Counted from the first letter of the stretch, positions 30,049-39,957 are shown. The stretch: 64,000 nt of DNA from Mesorhizobium sp. CAU 1732 (GCF_039888675.1 NZ_JBDQQR010000001.1:496001-560000), one strand, 5' to 3'. The notes: a model not told the origin generated them from the sequence alone. Translations and numbers: made by a program.

Positions 30049-30151
30049 GACACGCAGGTCTCGTCAGGATGTGATTTCGGAGTTCGCGCCAGTCCGGATC
30101 GGCAGCGCAAAATGGACGACGAACCTGACAGGAAATCGCCCCGAAAGGCAA

Positions 30152-30182
30152 GCCCGCGACGCGTTTCAGCGGCGTCGCGGGC
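30152..30182 (-). terminator. Strong stem-loop between dnaA and dnaN
   Basis: GCCCGCGACGC (30152-30162) pairs perfectly with GCGTCGCGGGC (30172-30182) around a 9-base loop. On the - strand only TTGCCTTTC follows, so a weak terminator or processing hairpin after dnaA. Confidence 0.35.
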
Positions 30183-30243
30183 AACCGGCTGGGGAAAACA
30201 TCGGTGCCGGCGCCATCTGGAGCCGGCCCCCGACGAAAAGCCG

Positions 30244-31713
30244 TCAGGCCTGGTCGTTGATCAGGCGCTTCAGGAGTTCGATCTCCTGCGCCATCTGGTT
30301 GTCGCCGCCCGAAAGACCCTCGATCTTGCGCACCGCGTGAAGCACCGTCGTATGGTCCCGGCCACCGAAGCGGCGACCGATTTCCGGCAGGGAGCGGGGT
30401 GTCATGATCTTTGCGAGATACATGGCGACCTGGCGCGGCTTCACGATCGTCCGTGTGCGGCGATTGGACAGAAGCTCCGTCTTCGACACGTTGTAGTGAC
30501 GCGCGACCACCCGCTGGATGTCCTCGATCCGAACGCGCTTCGGCTCGCCGGCGCGGTAGATGTTACCGAGCAGTTCGTCCACCCAGGCGATCGACATTTC
30601 CGGCTCGAAGGACTGGCGGAACAGCACCTGGTTGAAGGCGCCTTCGAGCTCGCGGCCGCTTCCCGTCACCGTCTGCGCGACATGCGAGAGGATATCGTCG
30701 GGAATGCGCAGCGCGGTGTCTTCCGAAGCCGCCGCCGCATAGCGCTGCTGGAGCATGGACAGGCGCATCGAATAGTCCGGCGCGGCCATTTCCAGCGCGA
30801 CGCCGCCATTGAGACGGGAGCGCACGCGCGGCTCCAGCGATTCGAGTTCCGACGGCGGACGGTCGGCTGCGACCACGACCTGCTTTGCGCTGTCGAGCAG
30901 CATGTTGATGAGATGGCAGAACTCGTGCTGGATCGACTTGCCTTGCAGGAACTGCATGTCGTCGATGATCAGCAGGTCGATGTCGCGCAACTGTTCCTTG
31001 AGGTGCAGCGCGTAGTTGTCGCGGATCGCGGTCGCGAAGCGCCACATGAAGTATTCGGCGGTCAGATACACCACCCGCGACGAAGGCTTGAGCCGCAGCG
31101 CTTCCGAAGCCACGGCCTGCAGCAGATGTGTCTTGCCGAGGCCGACGGAGGCATGGATGAAAAGCGGGTTGAAGCGCAATGCGCTGGCGGCACCCTCGGC
31201 AACCGAGCGCGCAGCGGCGAAAGCGACGCGGTTGGACGGGCCTTCGACGAAGGAATCAAAGGTGTAACGGCTGTCGAGCGGCGAGCCGAGAACGCTCTGC
31301 TTGCCCTGTTCGGCGGCGTTCATGCGCTGGCCTTCGCTCTGAAGCGCGGGCGCGCGGTTTGGCTGCGACGGCGTCGGCATTGCCGGGCCGCTCTGGCGAA
31401 CCGGCTTCTTCACCGGCGCGCGGTCTTCCTCGACGGGAGCGACGGCTGCCCGCGTCGTGCTGCGCACGACGATCTCAAGCTTCAGCATCGCCGGGTCGTC
31501 CTGCTTCCACAGTTCGGCGATCATATTGACGTAATGGTTGTTGATCCACTGCCGCAGGAACGCGGTGGGCACGGAGAGCCGCACGAGCCCCCGCGAGGTC
31601 TCCGCAACCATCATGCGGCCGAACCAGCTGGAATAGACATCATTGCCGAGTCGGGCCTTGAGTTGCGTCTTGACGCGCTCAAAAATTGCCTCGGGCCCGT
31701 TTGACGGCGCCAT
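30244..31713 (-). CDS. dnaA: Chromosomal replication initiator protein DnaA
   Basis: 489 aa from ATG 31713, chosen because GGAGGGG sits just upstream and codons before it lose the GC-rich third-base bias. ATG 31785, giving a 24-residue extension beginning MQSGIE, is a realistic alternative. Domains: N-terminal [16 protein letters not shown]; a Pro-rich linker; AAA+ core with Walker A GLGKT at 191-195 and Walker [10 protein letters not shown]; and the C-terminal DNA-binding domain with [14 protein letters not shown]. It melts the origin and also regulates transcription. About 200 bases separate it from dnaN. Confidence 0.96.
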   Translation of the reverse strand: MAPSNGPEAIFERVKTQLKARLGNDVYSSWFGRMMVAETSRGLVRLSVPTAFLRQWINNHYVNMIAELWKQDDPAMLKLEIVVRSTTRAAVAPVEEDRAPVKKPVRQSGPAMPTPSQPNRAPALQSEGQRMNAAEQGKQSVLGSPLDSRYTFDSFVEGPSNRVAFAAARSVAEGAASALRFNPLFIHASVGLGKTHLLQAVASEALRLKPSSRVVYLTAEYFMWRFATAIRDNYALHLKEQLRDIDLLIIDDMQFLQGKSIQHEFCHLINMLLDSAKQVVVAADRPPSELESLEPRVRSRLNGGVALEMAAPDYSMRLSMLQQRYAAAASEDTALRIPDDILSHVAQTVTGSGRELEGAFNQVLFRQSFEPEMSIAWVDELLGNIYRAGEPKRVRIEDIQRVVARHYNVSKTELLSNRRTRTIVKPRQVAMYLAKIMTPRSLPEIGRRFGGRDHTTVLHAVRKIEGLSGGDNQMAQEIELLKRLINDQA

Positions 31714-32520
31714 GCCTGTCCCCTCCATCTGATGATTTGAAACAATAAGAGCCGTATCGGCTCGGGCTTCGATGCCGCTTTGCATTGTGTTTGATGATCC
31801 CTGTCGTAATGTCGCCGCAGCGCTGTCGTCGATATTTTCCGCATCCGACGTTAGGCGCTTTTTCCTTCGTGCCGTGTCCTCGTAAGTCTTTCGGCGTCGC
31901 GCCTCCTTGGTGTCTGGGCGGATGGATTGGCCACCGCTTGATCGTCTAAAACAGGGCGTAAAAATTCCATCTCCGAACATGCGTTCGAAGCCAAAAAATG
32001 CCTTGCGATGTAATAGTCCCCTGTCCCCTGAATGGCACGACTTCCACGCGCGCGGACCCTCATCCGCGTTACGCTGTCGCCGCTGTCTGGCTGGATCAGC
32101 GGGGCAATTGCCTCGCCCCATTCGATGACCGGACATTACAAAAAATGCCGTGGACAGGGCAATAGAGAGGTAAGGAATTTTTCACGAATCTGCGATGACT
32201 TTGAGCTTGACTCACTTTCGCTGCGGCGCGGCAGAACAGTAAGCTGTTTTGATTCAAAACCTTTTGCCGGCGACTCGAGAAAGACTCTGCGCGCGACAAA
32301 ATTCACTTGACACTCGACAGGGCAGCAGAGACTCGGCCCGTCCTGGGGTCCCCTTTCGCAACCATCTACAAGTCATTGATTTAAAACGACAAAATTTGCA
32401 GCGCTCTACCCTGCGCGGTTGAGGCACCGAGAGTGCAACCTGGGAACGGTCAGACTGTGCCGGCAAAGGACAAAAGCCTACCATTTGGGCTGTCGCGATC
32501 CGCCCGGTGCTTTCCAGGCA
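31714..32520 (-). other. dnaA upstream region, possible promoter/DnaA-binding region
   Basis: About 800 bases without a convincing gene between the rpsT terminator and dnaA. It is visibly more AT-rich than its surroundings, with A/T runs near 31960-32000, 32137-32145, 32176-32183, 32250-32262 and 32380-32397. Two imperfect DnaA-box-like nonamers occur: TTTTTCACG at 32178-32186 (7 of 9 against TTATNCACA) and CTGTCCACG on the - strand at 32157-32149 (6 of 9). A - strand promoter candidate is TTGCCC followed 16 bases later by TGTAAT around 32135-32165. An open frame extends dnaA upstream to 32136 but its codon use is not coding-like. Confidence 0.35.
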
Positions 32521-32550
32521 AAGAAAAACCCGGCGTCGAGGCGCCGGGTT
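32521..32550 (-). terminator. Intrinsic terminator of rpsT
   Basis: On the - strand AACCCGGCG (32550-32542), a 6-base loop and CGCCGGGTT (32535-32527) are followed by T-rich TTTCTT. It lies 35 bases after the rpsT stop and separates it from dnaA. Confidence 0.8.
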
Positions 32551-32584
32551 CGTGACTGCTTGGAATGGTTCGCTCAGATGGCGA

Positions 32585-32851
32585 TCAGGCGCTGAGAGCC
32601 TTGACCCGCTGTGCGAGGCGCGAAACCTTGCGCGATGCCGTGTTGCGATGGAAGACGCCCTTGCTCGCGGCGCGCATCAGCTCCGGCTGAGCGGCGGAGA
32701 AGGCTGCCTGCGCGGCGGCCTTGTCGCCCGTCAGCAGGGCTTCCTCGACCTTGCGGAGGAAGGTGCGAACGCGCGAGCGGCGGTTCTTGTTGATCGCGGT
32801 GCGGCGATCGATTTTGCGCGTAGCCTTTTTGGCCGAAGATGTGTTGGCCAT
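32585..32851 (-). CDS. rpsT: 30S ribosomal protein S20
   Basis: 88 aa, full length, all helical and very basic: [37 protein letters not shown] and [22 protein letters not shown]. Binds 16S rRNA. Single-gene unit with its own promoter (32964-32992) and terminator (32521-32550). Confidence 0.98.
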   Translation of the reverse strand: MANTSSAKKATRKIDRRTAINKNRRSRVRTFLRKVEEALLTGDKAAAQAAFSAAQPELMRAASKGVFHRNTASRKVSRLAQRVKALSA

Positions 32852-32963
32852 GGATGCCTCTCTCTCAAACTGTCAGCGTAAGCGCCGCGAGCGGAAATCC
32901 CTATGGGAGGCCGTCTGGCGCAACAAATTAAGGGGCAGCCAGGGGCTACCGCAGTTGCGGCGG

Positions 32964-32992
32964 CTTATAGATCAGCTTTTCGCGCGCGTCAA
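32964..32992 (-). promoter_or_regulatory. Promoter of rpsT
   Basis: On the - strand TTGACG (32992-32987) and TATAAG (32969-32964) are 17 bases apart, a near-consensus sigma-70 promoter. It predicts a leader of about 105 bases before the rpsT start. Confidence 0.65.
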
Positions 32993-33023
32993 CGCTCGCG
33001 CGTGCTCATCTTCGCTTCTGTCG

Positions 33024-33797
33024 TTACCGATTGCGGAATGCCGCCGCGCGCTTTTCCGCAAAGGCCGCCATGCCCTCTTTCTGGTCGTCGAACGCGAACA
33101 TCGAATGGAACATCCGGCGCTCGAAACGCAGGCCCTCCGCAAGCGTCGTCTCATAGGACCTGTTCACCGCTTCCTTGGCGAGCATCACGGCGGGAAGCGA
33201 GAGATCGGCGATCCTGGCGGCAGCCTTCAGCGCTTCCTCGATCAGTTCGCCTGCCGGCACGACGCGCGAGACGAGGCCGGAGCGCTCGGCTTCCGCCGCA
33301 TCCATCATGCGGCCCGTCAGGCACATATCCATCGCCTTCGACTTGCCCACGAAACGGGTGAGGCGCTGCGACCCTCCCATGCCGGGTATGACGCCAAGCG
33401 TGATCTCCGGCTGGCCGAATTTCGCGGTGTCCGAGGCGATGATGAAGTCGCACAGCATCGCGAGTTCGCAGCCGCCGCCCAGCGCATAGCCGCTCACCGC
33501 CGCGATGATTGGCTTGCGGGCGCGTGTCACGGCTTCCCAGTCCGCGAAGAAATCTTCCATGAAGGTGTCGATATAGGCCTTCGGCTGCATTTCCTTGATG
33601 TCGGCGCCTGCCGCGAAGGCCTTCTCCGATCCGGTCAGCACCATCGCGCCGATCTTCGGGTCCGCATCGAATGTCTCGACGGCTTTAACGACCTCCCTCA
33701 TCACGGTCGTGTTCAGCGCGTTGAGCGCCTTTGGCCGGTTGAGCGTGATCAGCCCCACTTTGCCGCGTGTTTCGACAAGGATCGTTTCGTAGGCCAT
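33024..33797 (-). CDS. Enoyl-CoA hydratase (crotonase family)
   Basis: 257 aa. Crotonase fold with [34 protein letters not shown], the oxyanion-hole segment [18 protein letters not shown], and [19 protein letters not shown], whose Glu/Gly pattern fits classic short-chain enoyl-CoA hydratase of fatty acid beta-oxidation. The position between mutM and rpsT is conserved in rhizobia. Starts 42 bases after mutM. Confidence 0.92.
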   Translation of the reverse strand: MAYETILVETRGKVGLITLNRPKALNALNTTVMREVVKAVETFDADPKIGAMVLTGSEKAFAAGADIKEMQPKAYIDTFMEDFFADWEAVTRARKPIIAAVSGYALGGGCELAMLCDFIIASDTAKFGQPEITLGVIPGMGGSQRLTRFVGKSKAMDMCLTGRMMDAAEAERSGLVSRVVPAGELIEEALKAAARIADLSLPAVMLAKEAVNRSYETTLAEGLRFERRMFHSMFAFDDQKEGMAAFAEKRAAAFRNR

Positions 33798-33839
33798 CGT
33801 GCTCTCCCGTGATGAAGTGATTGCGTCCCTGTCGAATAG

Positions 33840-34733
33840 CTAACGCTGGCACGTCGGGCAATAGAAGGTCGAACGTCCGCTCTGGACGATGCGGGAAACG
33901 GTGCCGCCGCAGCCGGGCTTCACGCAGGGCTGGCCCTCGCGGTCGTAGACGCTGAACGAATGCTGGAAATAGCCGAGCGACCCGTCCGTTTGGACATAGT
34001 CGCGCAGCGACGAGCCGCCCGCCGCGATCGCTTCCGCAATCACGGTGCGGATGGCGTCGGCGAGCCTGTCGCAACGCGCGCTTCGTCGTCCAGGTGCCAC
34101 CGCGATCGAACCCGCCAGCCGCTTGGGCGAGAGGCCGGCACGCCACAGCGCCTCGCACACATAGATATTGCCCAGTCCCGCAATCAGCCTCTGGTCCAGC
34201 AGCGCGGCCTTCAGCGGCGCGCGCTTTCCGCGAAACAGATCGCTGAGCAGGCCCCCGTCGAGCGCGTTTCCGGTCGGCTCTATCCCCAGCCCTGCGAGCG
34301 ATGGATGCGTATCGAGCGTCGCGGCGTCCGAAAACAGCATGAAACCGAAGCGGCGCGGATCGTTGAACACGACGGCGTGCGTCTCGCCCTTTCGGTCCTG
34401 CAGGTGGAAGACCACGTGGTCGTGCGCGGCGTCCTTCGCGCGCTCGTGGTGGAAATCGCCCACGATTCCGGCCTCGGCACCGGAGTGGATGCGGAACGAG
34501 CCGGACATGCCGAGATGGCAGATCAGCACCGGATCCCGGTCGAGATGCATCGTCAGGTATTTCGCCCGGCGTCCGAGCGAAATCACCTCGCGGCCCGTAA
34601 GACGCTCGACGAAGGACGCGGGGAAGGGGAAGCGCAGATCGGGGCGGCGTTGCTCCACGCGGAGAATGCGCGATCCTTCGAAGACCGGCTGCAACCCGCG
34701 CCGAACGGTTTCGACCTCGGGCAATTCAGGCAT
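33840..34733 (-). CDS. mutM: Formamidopyrimidine-DNA glycosylase MutM/Fpg
   Basis: 297 aa from ATG 34733 giving the required N-terminal [14 protein letters not shown], where Pro2 is the catalytic amine and Glu3 its partner; the longer frame would destroy activity. It excises 8-oxoguanine. [12 protein letters not shown] carries the conserved Lys, and the C-terminal zinc finger uses C-x4-C and YCPTC. The first 8 bases overlap the end of deoB. Confidence 0.96.
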   Translation of the reverse strand: MPELPEVETVRRGLQPVFEGSRILRVEQRRPDLRFPFPASFVERLTGREVISLGRRAKYLTMHLDRDPVLICHLGMSGSFRIHSGAEAGIVGDFHHERAKDAAHDHVVFHLQDRKGETHAVVFNDPRRFGFMLFSDAATLDTHPSLAGLGIEPTGNALDGGLLSDLFRGKRAPLKAALLDQRLIAGLGNIYVCEALWRAGLSPKRLAGSIAVAPGRRSARCDRLADAIRTVIAEAIAAGGSSLRDYVQTDGSLGYFQHSFSVYDREGQPCVKPGCGGTVSRIVQSGRSTFYCPTCQR

Positions 34734-35952
34734 GGGTGAGCGCCGCCCTGAAGGATGTGCCGTGCAGGCCCGGTTCGATGCCCAGATGCGCGGCGACGGT
34801 CTCGCCGATGTCGGCGAAGGTTTCGCGCACGCCGATCGGGCCACGGCTGAGTCCCGGTCCGGTCCCGATCACGGGCACGCGCTCGCGCGTATGGTCGGTT
34901 CCCCGCCAGGTCGGGTCGCAGCCATGGTCGGCCGTCAGCATCAGCATGTCGCCGTCGCGCAAGCGCGCCAGCGCTTCCGGCAGGCGCCTGTCGAAGGCCT
35001 CGAGCGCGGCGGCATAGCCCGGCACGTCGCGCCGGTGGCCGAAATTGGTGTCGAAATCGACGAAATTCGCAAAGACGAAGTCGCCATCCCCGGCGTCCTC
35101 CATCGCCGCGAGCGCCTGGTCGAACATTGCCATGTTGTCGGGAGCCTTGCGCAGGTTCGAGATGCCGCGATGCGCGAAGATGTCGCCGATCTTGCCGACC
35201 GCGAGGACGGTCCTGCCGTCGGCGACCAGCCGGTCGAGCAAGGTCGGCTCGTGCGGCGGCACGGCATAGTCCTTGCGGTTGGACGTGCGGGTGAAGTCGG
35301 CCGGGCTCTCGCCGATGAAGGGCCGCGCGATGACGCGTCCGATATTGAGCGGGTCGGCCAATCTCCGCGCCACGCGACAGACCTCATAGAGCCGCTCCAG
35401 CCCGAAATGGGTTTCATGTGCGGCGATCTGGATGACGGAGTCAGCCGACGTGTAGCAGATCGGCTTTCCGGTCCGGATATGCTCCTCGCCGAACGCCTCG
35501 ATCACGCCGACGCCCGACGCGTGGCAATTCGCCAGGATGCCCGGCAGGTTCGCGTCCCGGATCAGGTCGTTGGTCAGATGTGCGGGAAAGGTGGGCTGCG
35601 TGTCGGGGAAGTAGCTCCAGTCGAAGCGCACCGGCACGCCTGCCATCTCCCAATGGCCGGACGGCGTATCCTTGCCGCTCGAGACTTCCGACGCCGCGCC
35701 CCAGAAGCCGTCCGGCGTATTTTGAGGCATCGCCCGGCCCGTGGCGAGCGCCGCCGCGTGCGAGAGACCCAGCGCGTTCAGGTTGGGCAGGTGGAGCGGC
35801 CCGCTGCGAAGGCCTTGCACGTCGCCTTCACCCGCCGCGCAGCGCGCCTCGATATGACCAAACGTGTCGGAGCCCTCGTCGCCGAAGCGCGCCGCGTCGG
35901 GCGCACCGCCGATGCCGAAGGAATCCAGCACGAAAAGAAAGGCGCGGGCCAT
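34726..35952 (-). CDS. deoB: Phosphopentomutase DeoB
   Basis: 408 aa. An alkaline phosphatase-superfamily Mn2+ enzyme that interconverts ribose/deoxyribose 1- and 5-phosphates in nucleoside salvage. N-terminal [30 protein letters not shown] (metal Asp), phospho-acceptor region [25 protein letters not shown] and [19 protein letters not shown]. Overlaps mutM by 8 bases, so the two are probably translationally coupled although functionally unrelated. Confidence 0.95.
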   Translation of the reverse strand: MARAFLFVLDSFGIGGAPDAARFGDEGSDTFGHIEARCAAGEGDVQGLRSGPLHLPNLNALGLSHAAALATGRAMPQNTPDGFWGAASEVSSGKDTPSGHWEMAGVPVRFDWSYFPDTQPTFPAHLTNDLIRDANLPGILANCHASGVGVIEAFGEEHIRTGKPICYTSADSVIQIAAHETHFGLERLYEVCRVARRLADPLNIGRVIARPFIGESPADFTRTSNRKDYAVPPHEPTLLDRLVADGRTVLAVGKIGDIFAHRGISNLRKAPDNMAMFDQALAAMEDAGDGDFVFANFVDFDTNFGHRRDVPGYAAALEAFDRRLPEALARLRDGDMLMLTADHGCDPTWRGTDHTRERVPVIGTGPGLSRGPIGVRETFADIGETVAAHLGIEPGLHGTSFRAALTHA

Positions 35953-36034
35953 GTCGATGGTGTCGTCCGATAAACCAACCTGTCCGAGACATAGGCACCG
36001 GACGGGGTCTTGGCAATTCGCAAACCGGACTGCC

Positions 36035-36655
36035 TCAGCAGCCGGTGCAGGCGATTGTGGGGCTCATGCGGGGGCGCAGGAAATAGGATTCCTTCATCCC
36101 GATGTTGTCGAACGCCGCCGCGAGGCCAAGCGACGCCTTCTGTTCGGCGGTCCACGTGATGACGGGACGATAGTCGAGTTCGCTGGTCACGCGGATAAGA
36201 AAGGTGTCCTTGATCATCAGCTTGTCGGGAACGGCCGTCACCGTGTCCTTCGCCTGGTCGACGCTGAATGCCCCGTCCACCATCTTGCGCGACCACTGGA
36301 CGACAGCCTTCGGGGTGGCGTCGTTGGTGATCTTGATCGCGGTGACGATGATGCGGGGCTGGGTGCGATTGTAGGGCTGCAGGATCGCCTCCCCGATCTT
36401 CATGATCGCTTCGAGTTCCAGGCTGTCGATGGCCTGATGCTGGGTCACGAGATCGGCCACCATGGAGCCGATCCGGCCGACCTTCTTGTTGGCCTCGATG
36501 CCCTGCGCCACCTCCATCGTGACGAAGTATAGCGACAGAAGAACCGGCGCGATGAACGCGAACTCGATCGCGGCGACGCCACGGCGATCGCTCAGCAGCG
36601 CCTTCATCTTCTCTCGTGCGGCCGAGATCAGCATTCTCGTCGTCATCATTTTCAT
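36035..36655 (-). CDS. TadE-like pseudopilin of the Flp pilus system
   Basis: 206 aa. The TadE N-terminus is clear: [31 protein letters not shown], a Gly/Ala-type prepilin cleavage region with Glu at +5 followed by one hydrophobic helix. The remaining part is exported. Minor pseudopilins of this type are processed by the CpaA/TadV peptidase and are needed for Flp pilus formation. Follows a second TadE-like gene by 36 bases. The C-terminal Cys pair region (SPTIACTGC) may be disulphide-linked. Confidence 0.85.
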   Translation of the reverse strand: MKMMTTRMLISAAREKMKALLSDRRGVAAIEFAFIAPVLLSLYFVTMEVAQGIEANKKVGRIGSMVADLVTQHQAIDSLELEAIMKIGEAILQPYNRTQPRIIVTAIKITNDATPKAVVQWSRKMVDGAFSVDQAKDTVTAVPDKLMIKDTFLIRVTSELDYRPVITWTAEQKASLGLAAAFDNIGMKESYFLRPRMSPTIACTGC

Positions 36656-36691
36656 GTCAGCGCGTCCCTATGCGCCGGCCCCCGCCGGAAT

Positions 36692-37273
36692 TCAGTCGTC
36701 GAACGGTTCGTTCTGCCAGGTCACGCTGGCGAAATGCAGCGTCTTGCCATCTTTGATGTTCGACATCGATTTGCGCAGGAGGTCGGTCATCACCGGCCAC
36801 TTGTAGAAGACGCGCAACTGGTTCTTGGACATCGACAGGCCGGGTTCGATCTTGAAATCCGACGTGTCGAGATCGTTGTCCGCCGTGAATTTCGTTCGCA
36901 CCTTGGCGGCATCGGCGAAGGTGTCGTAACGCTTCAAATCGATGAAGAGGCCGGGGCAGCCGGTCGAGACGACGATTTCGAGACGATTGCAGATCATGTC
37001 GCGAAGATCCTGGGGATTGAGCGTGGCCTGCTTGATCTGTCCGGTGCGGAACTGGCGTGCGACGTCGTCGGTGACGTTCGACATCAGTTGCTGGGCGGCA
37101 AACGAGATACAGCTTTCGAAAATCGCGAAGACCAGCATCGAGAACGGCAGCGCGAGCGCGGTGAATTCGATGGCGACGCTGCCCTTGGCGTCGCGGACAA
37201 AACGGTCGAGGATGCGCCGCCGCTTGACGGGCGCGCTGTCCTGATCCGGTCCGGGCATGCTCGACATATCCAT
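36692..37273 (-). CDS. Second TadE/TadF-like pseudopilin
   Basis: 193 aa from ATG 37273, after GGCGGGAC; a frame 14 codons longer exists. RDAKGSVAIEFTALALPFSMLVFAIFESCISF is the TadE-type prepilin segment. The rest is an exported domain with two Cys (MICNRLEIVVSTGCPGLF). Together with the following TadE gene it forms a minor-pilin pair divergent from the main pilus operon. A CtrA-like site lies about 100 bases upstream. Confidence 0.83.
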   Translation of the reverse strand: MDMSSMPGPDQDSAPVKRRRILDRFVRDAKGSVAIEFTALALPFSMLVFAIFESCISFAAQQLMSNVTDDVARQFRTGQIKQATLNPQDLRDMICNRLEIVVSTGCPGLFIDLKRYDTFADAAKVRTKFTADNDLDTSDFKIEPGLSMSKNQLRVFYKWPVMTDLLRKSMSNIKDGKTLHFASVTWQNEPFDD

Positions 37274-37366
37274 GTATTCGTCCCGCCTGAAAGCAATCTG
37301 GCAGGACGAATACATGAAGCGGGTTGCAGTCCGGTTTTGACGATCGCTAGAATTGGTGCGACGCCG

Positions 37367-37381
37367 TTAACGTCTCGTCAA
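37367..37381 (-). promoter_or_regulatory. CtrA-like site upstream of the pseudopilin genes
   Basis: On the - strand TTGA, 7 bases, TTAA: one mismatch from the CtrA consensus TTAA-N7-TTAA. Located upstream of the TadE-like pair. Confidence 0.3.
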
Positions 37382-37417
37382 CGATTGTCGCGAAAAGCCG
37401 CTCGCGAACATGCGGGG

Positions 37418-37846
37418 CTATTGGGTGGCCTGCATCTCGGCTTCGGAAAGACGTTCCGCATCGTTCTTGAACGAGCTCTCGCAGAACGGCGTGCAGGACA
37501 GCGTCTGGACCTCGGAACGGCGATAGACCCGCACCGAATTCGCGAAATGCCGCGACACGACGATCTGCTCGTCGACGATCGGATGTCCATCCCTGTCCAG
37601 AATGACGAGGTTGGTGACGCCGAAACCCTTGCCGGTCAGCACGATGGTCGACGCATCTTGGACCGAGGCATCGGCAATCGCCGGATTGCCGACGACGATC
37701 GTGTCGGCTGGCCGCGACAGCTTGACGATCTTGGCCTGGTTCATCAGCACCTGGATCGGCTCGTTCGCCATGGCATGCGTTGCCGCAAGCGACGCAAGAG
37801 CGGTGAACGTGGCCGCCACCATGAACTTCATCCCGCGCCCCGCCAT
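37418..37846 (-). CDS. Small exported protein with pilus-assembly N-terminal (CpaC N-like) domain
   Basis: 142 aa from ATG 37846 with GGGAG upstream. A signal peptide (MKFMVAATFTALASLAATHAMA) precedes a domain with IVKLSRPADTIVVGNPAIADASVQDASTIVLTGKGFGVTNLVILD, the same short domain that begins the CpaC secretin at 40913 (QDAYDILVANPAVADAVTRT). It lacks any secretin domain. The C-terminus has an unusual SCTPFC. It may be a periplasmic partner of the secretin. Same strand as the TadE-like genes. Confidence 0.82.
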   Translation of the reverse strand: MAGRGMKFMVAATFTALASLAATHAMANEPIQVLMNQAKIVKLSRPADTIVVGNPAIADASVQDASTIVLTGKGFGVTNLVILDRDGHPIVDEQIVVSRHFANSVRVYRRSEVQTLSCTPFCESSFKNDAERLSEAEMQATQ

Positions 37847-37895
37847 GCCATTCTCCCGCTTGCCCAGCCTTTGAACGGAAAATGAACGATATTGG

Positions 37896-37910
37896 TGAAC
37901 CAACGGTTAA
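37896..37910 (-). promoter_or_regulatory. CtrA-like site upstream of the pilus N-domain gene
   Basis: On the - strand TTAA, 7 bases, TTCA, one mismatch from TTAA-N7-TTAA, 50 bases before the start at 37846. Confidence 0.3.
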
Positions 37911-38857
37911 GCGCGCTGGCCTTCACCCTCTTGGACCATCCCCGCGTTCCGGGCAGGTGAGAGAACTGCCCTGTGCGAAAGATACGCCGCCACGGCAAAC
38001 AGCGCGAAGCCGGCCGGAATATCCACGACGTGATGGCCCCCGTGAGCGAGAACGCCGGGCAGCACGAACAGGTTTATGGTGAGATATACTGGAAAAATCC
38101 ACACAACAGTGCGTGCGAAGTATGTAGCTGCGAGCGCCAGAACGATGTGGAACGAAGGAAAGGCGACCAGCCCCCGGATTTCATCGGGCGAGAGCACGTT
38201 CGCCCCATCCTTGAAGAGCGCCGCGATCGCGCGGCCGTAGTCGGGACCGACGACGGGGCGCGCGTGGGCCAGGATGTCGGGCGCGATATCATAAAGCACG
38301 CTGGGGCCCATCGAGGGCAAGAATCCCCAGAAGACCACCACGGCCGTTCCCGCAATAGTCAGCGTGCGTATGAGAGAATACATCTCCTGCATGCGGCCGC
38401 TAAGGCCCAGAATGACCAGCAGGACGGCAATCTGCGGCAGCGTCGAAAGATATGCGACGCGCATGGCTTCATTGAGAAGCGGAAATCCGGCGCTGCGCTC
38501 CACGAAGTCCGGCCAGTGATAACCGAACAATGCAGCGTCGATGGTCGCGAGAGTGACGTCGAAGGTGGGGGCCCAGTGAGGCATCAGAAGATAATTGAAG
38601 AGCGACAGGGACAGCGTGAACAGAACGAACCATCCCGCGCAGATCAGCGTCGAGCCAAGCCGGTCGTCGCGGCCTGAATGGCGGTAGAAGAGGCCGATCG
38701 CAATCAGCAATGCACCCGTGCCGATAGCGCCGCCATAGGCGCCGTAATCAACGGCCGCTCCCTTTATGAAAATGAGTGCGATGCTCAGCAACGCCGCCGA
38801 CAGGGTCACGCGTTGAATGAGCGCCTCGGTAATTTGGGCATCGGGTCCGTGCGTCAT
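37907..38857 (-). CDS. PAP2-superfamily membrane phosphatase-like protein
   Basis: 316 aa from ATG 38857 (MTHGPDAQITEAL), preferred over the 25-codon longer frame. About six or more hydrophobic helices. The phosphatase signature near the C-terminus reads FPSFHIVLALA and then GHHVVDIPAGFALF; the His-x3-Asp arrangement fits the PAP2_3/inositolphosphotransferase subgroup. Likely acts on a lipid phosphate or head group at the inner membrane. It lies between the minor pilin genes and the divergent Flp pilin gene; a functional link to pili is not established. Confidence 0.8.
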   Translation of the reverse strand: MTHGPDAQITEALIQRVTLSAALLSIALIFIKGAAVDYGAYGGAIGTGALLIAIGLFYRHSGRDDRLGSTLICAGWFVLFTLSLSLFNYLLMPHWAPTFDVTLATIDAALFGYHWPDFVERSAGFPLLNEAMRVAYLSTLPQIAVLLVILGLSGRMQEMYSLIRTLTIAGTAVVVFWGFLPSMGPSVLYDIAPDILAHARPVVGPDYGRAIAALFKDGANVLSPDEIRGLVAFPSFHIVLALAATYFARTVVWIFPVYLTINLFVLPGVLAHGGHHVVDIPAGFALFAVAAYLSHRAVLSPARNAGMVQEGEGQRA

Positions 38858-39123
38858 GGGCGCATAAGAACCGAAAAATACTGAAAAGCAGTGAATGGCG
38901 AAAGTACTTCGGACTGTGGCAACGTCCGCCAAAACCAGACCGGAATTTTAGCGATGTTCTTGCGGATAAATTAACCGTATCTCTCGGGCTGCTTCGGCAA
39001 GAATTCGGTAAGGGTGTTTTTTAAGCCGATCGAAAGAGCTTCCCCCTAGTGTTCGGCTATCCGATCGACACAGCAGAAACGTTGACGGAAGTGCTGTAAA
39101 CACATGGAGTAAGGAGCTCTACT

Positions 39124-39300
39124 ATGTCCAAGATCGTTGCACGTTTTGTGAAAGACGAATCCGGCGCGACCGCCATCGAATACGGTCTGATCGCCGCCCT
39201 CATCGCTCTCGCCATCGTCACCGGCGCCGGTATGCTGGGCACCAGCCTCGACGCACTGTTTACCCGCGTATCGACCGATCTCGATACGCGTGCCAACTAA
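39124..39300 (+). CDS. Flp/Fap-type major pilin
   Basis: 58 aa, from ATG 39124 with AAGGAG (39111-39116) 7 bases upstream. The Flp pilin signature ESGATAIEYGLIAALIALAI has the prepilin cleavage site after Gly with the Glu-Tyr pair at +5/+6, followed by a single hydrophobic helix. It is the main subunit of the Flp (Tad/Ctp) pilus used for surface attachment. Followed by a terminator, so it can be expressed above the level of the assembly genes. Confidence 0.93.
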   Translation: MSKIVARFVKDESGATAIEYGLIAALIALAIVTGAGMLGTSLDALFTRVSTDLDTRAN

Positions 39301-39321
39301 CCGCAATCACATTCTTAATGG

Positions 39322-39352
39322 AATGGCCGCCTCCGGGCGGCCATTCTCGTTT
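39322..39352 (+). terminator. Terminator after the Flp pilin gene
   Basis: A perfect 10-bp stem, AATGGCCGCC (39322-39331) with GGCGGCCATT (39336-39345), and a TCCG loop, followed by CTCGTTT. Placed 21 bases after the stop. The weak T tract could allow read-through into cpaA. Confidence 0.75.
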
Positions 39353-39435
39353 GAGTTATCTGTGTGGATTTCACGAAGACTTAAGTCGACCTGTGGCAGG
39401 GTCTTACTCGACGCGACGCGCACGGATATCGAAGC

Positions 39436-39957
39436 ATGCTTGAAGCCCTGATCTTTGTCGTATTCCCGTTCTGCATGGTCTTCGCGGCGGTGTCCGATAT
39501 GCTGTCGATGACTATCGCCAACCGCGTTTCACTCATCCTGATTGCCGTGTTTGCTGTTGTCGCGCCGCTGAGCGGCATGGACTGGGCGACATTCGGCTGG
39601 CACTTCGCCGCCGCCGCGCTCGTCCTGTGCGTTACCTTCGGCATGTTCGCCGTGGGCGGTATGGGCGGTGGTGATGCCAAGTTGATCGCAGCGACATCAC
39701 TTTGGATGGGTTTTTCGATTCTTCTTCTTCAGTATCTCGTTTACGCGGCGCTGATCGGTGGTCTCCTCACATATGTCATCATCATCTACAGGCGCTCGCC
39801 GCTTTCGACATTTACTGGCCACAACATGTTCCTGCGTCACTTCGCCAATTCAGACGCGGGCGTTCCCTACGGCGTCGCCCTCGGTATCTCCGGTTTGCTC
39901 GTCTACCCCTCCACGCCGCTGATGCAATGGGCGTTCGCCCAAGTGGTCGTGGGCTGA
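39436..39957 (+). CDS. cpaA: Prepilin peptidase CpaA/TadV
   Basis: 173 aa, a polytopic A24-type aspartic peptidase with its two catalytic Asp in AAVSDMLSMTIANRVSL and GGMGGGDAKLI. It processes Flp pilin and the TadE-like pseudopilins at the inner membrane. First assembly gene downstream of the pilin. Confidence 0.93.
   Translation: MLEALIFVVFPFCMVFAAVSDMLSMTIANRVSLILIAVFAVVAPLSGMDWATFGWHFAAAALVLCVTFGMFAVGGMGGGDAKLIAATSLWMGFSILLLQYLVYAALIGGLLTYVIIIYRRSPLSTFTGHNMFLRHFANSDAGVPYGVALGISGLLVYPSTPLMQWAFAQVVVG

Noticed and set aside
28882..31704. 940-codon open frame on the + strand opposite dnaN and dnaA
   Set aside because: Shadow of dnaA and dnaN, which are complete on the - strand.
31786..32136. 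Upstream extension of the dnaA frame, or a separate small gene
   Set aside because: Codon third positions lose GC bias and the translation has no similarity to DnaA N-termini.
31714..32520. Definite replication origin
   Set aside because: No clustered consensus DnaA boxes or 13-mer-type repeats; only two imperfect nonamers were found. Kept as a weak possibility only.
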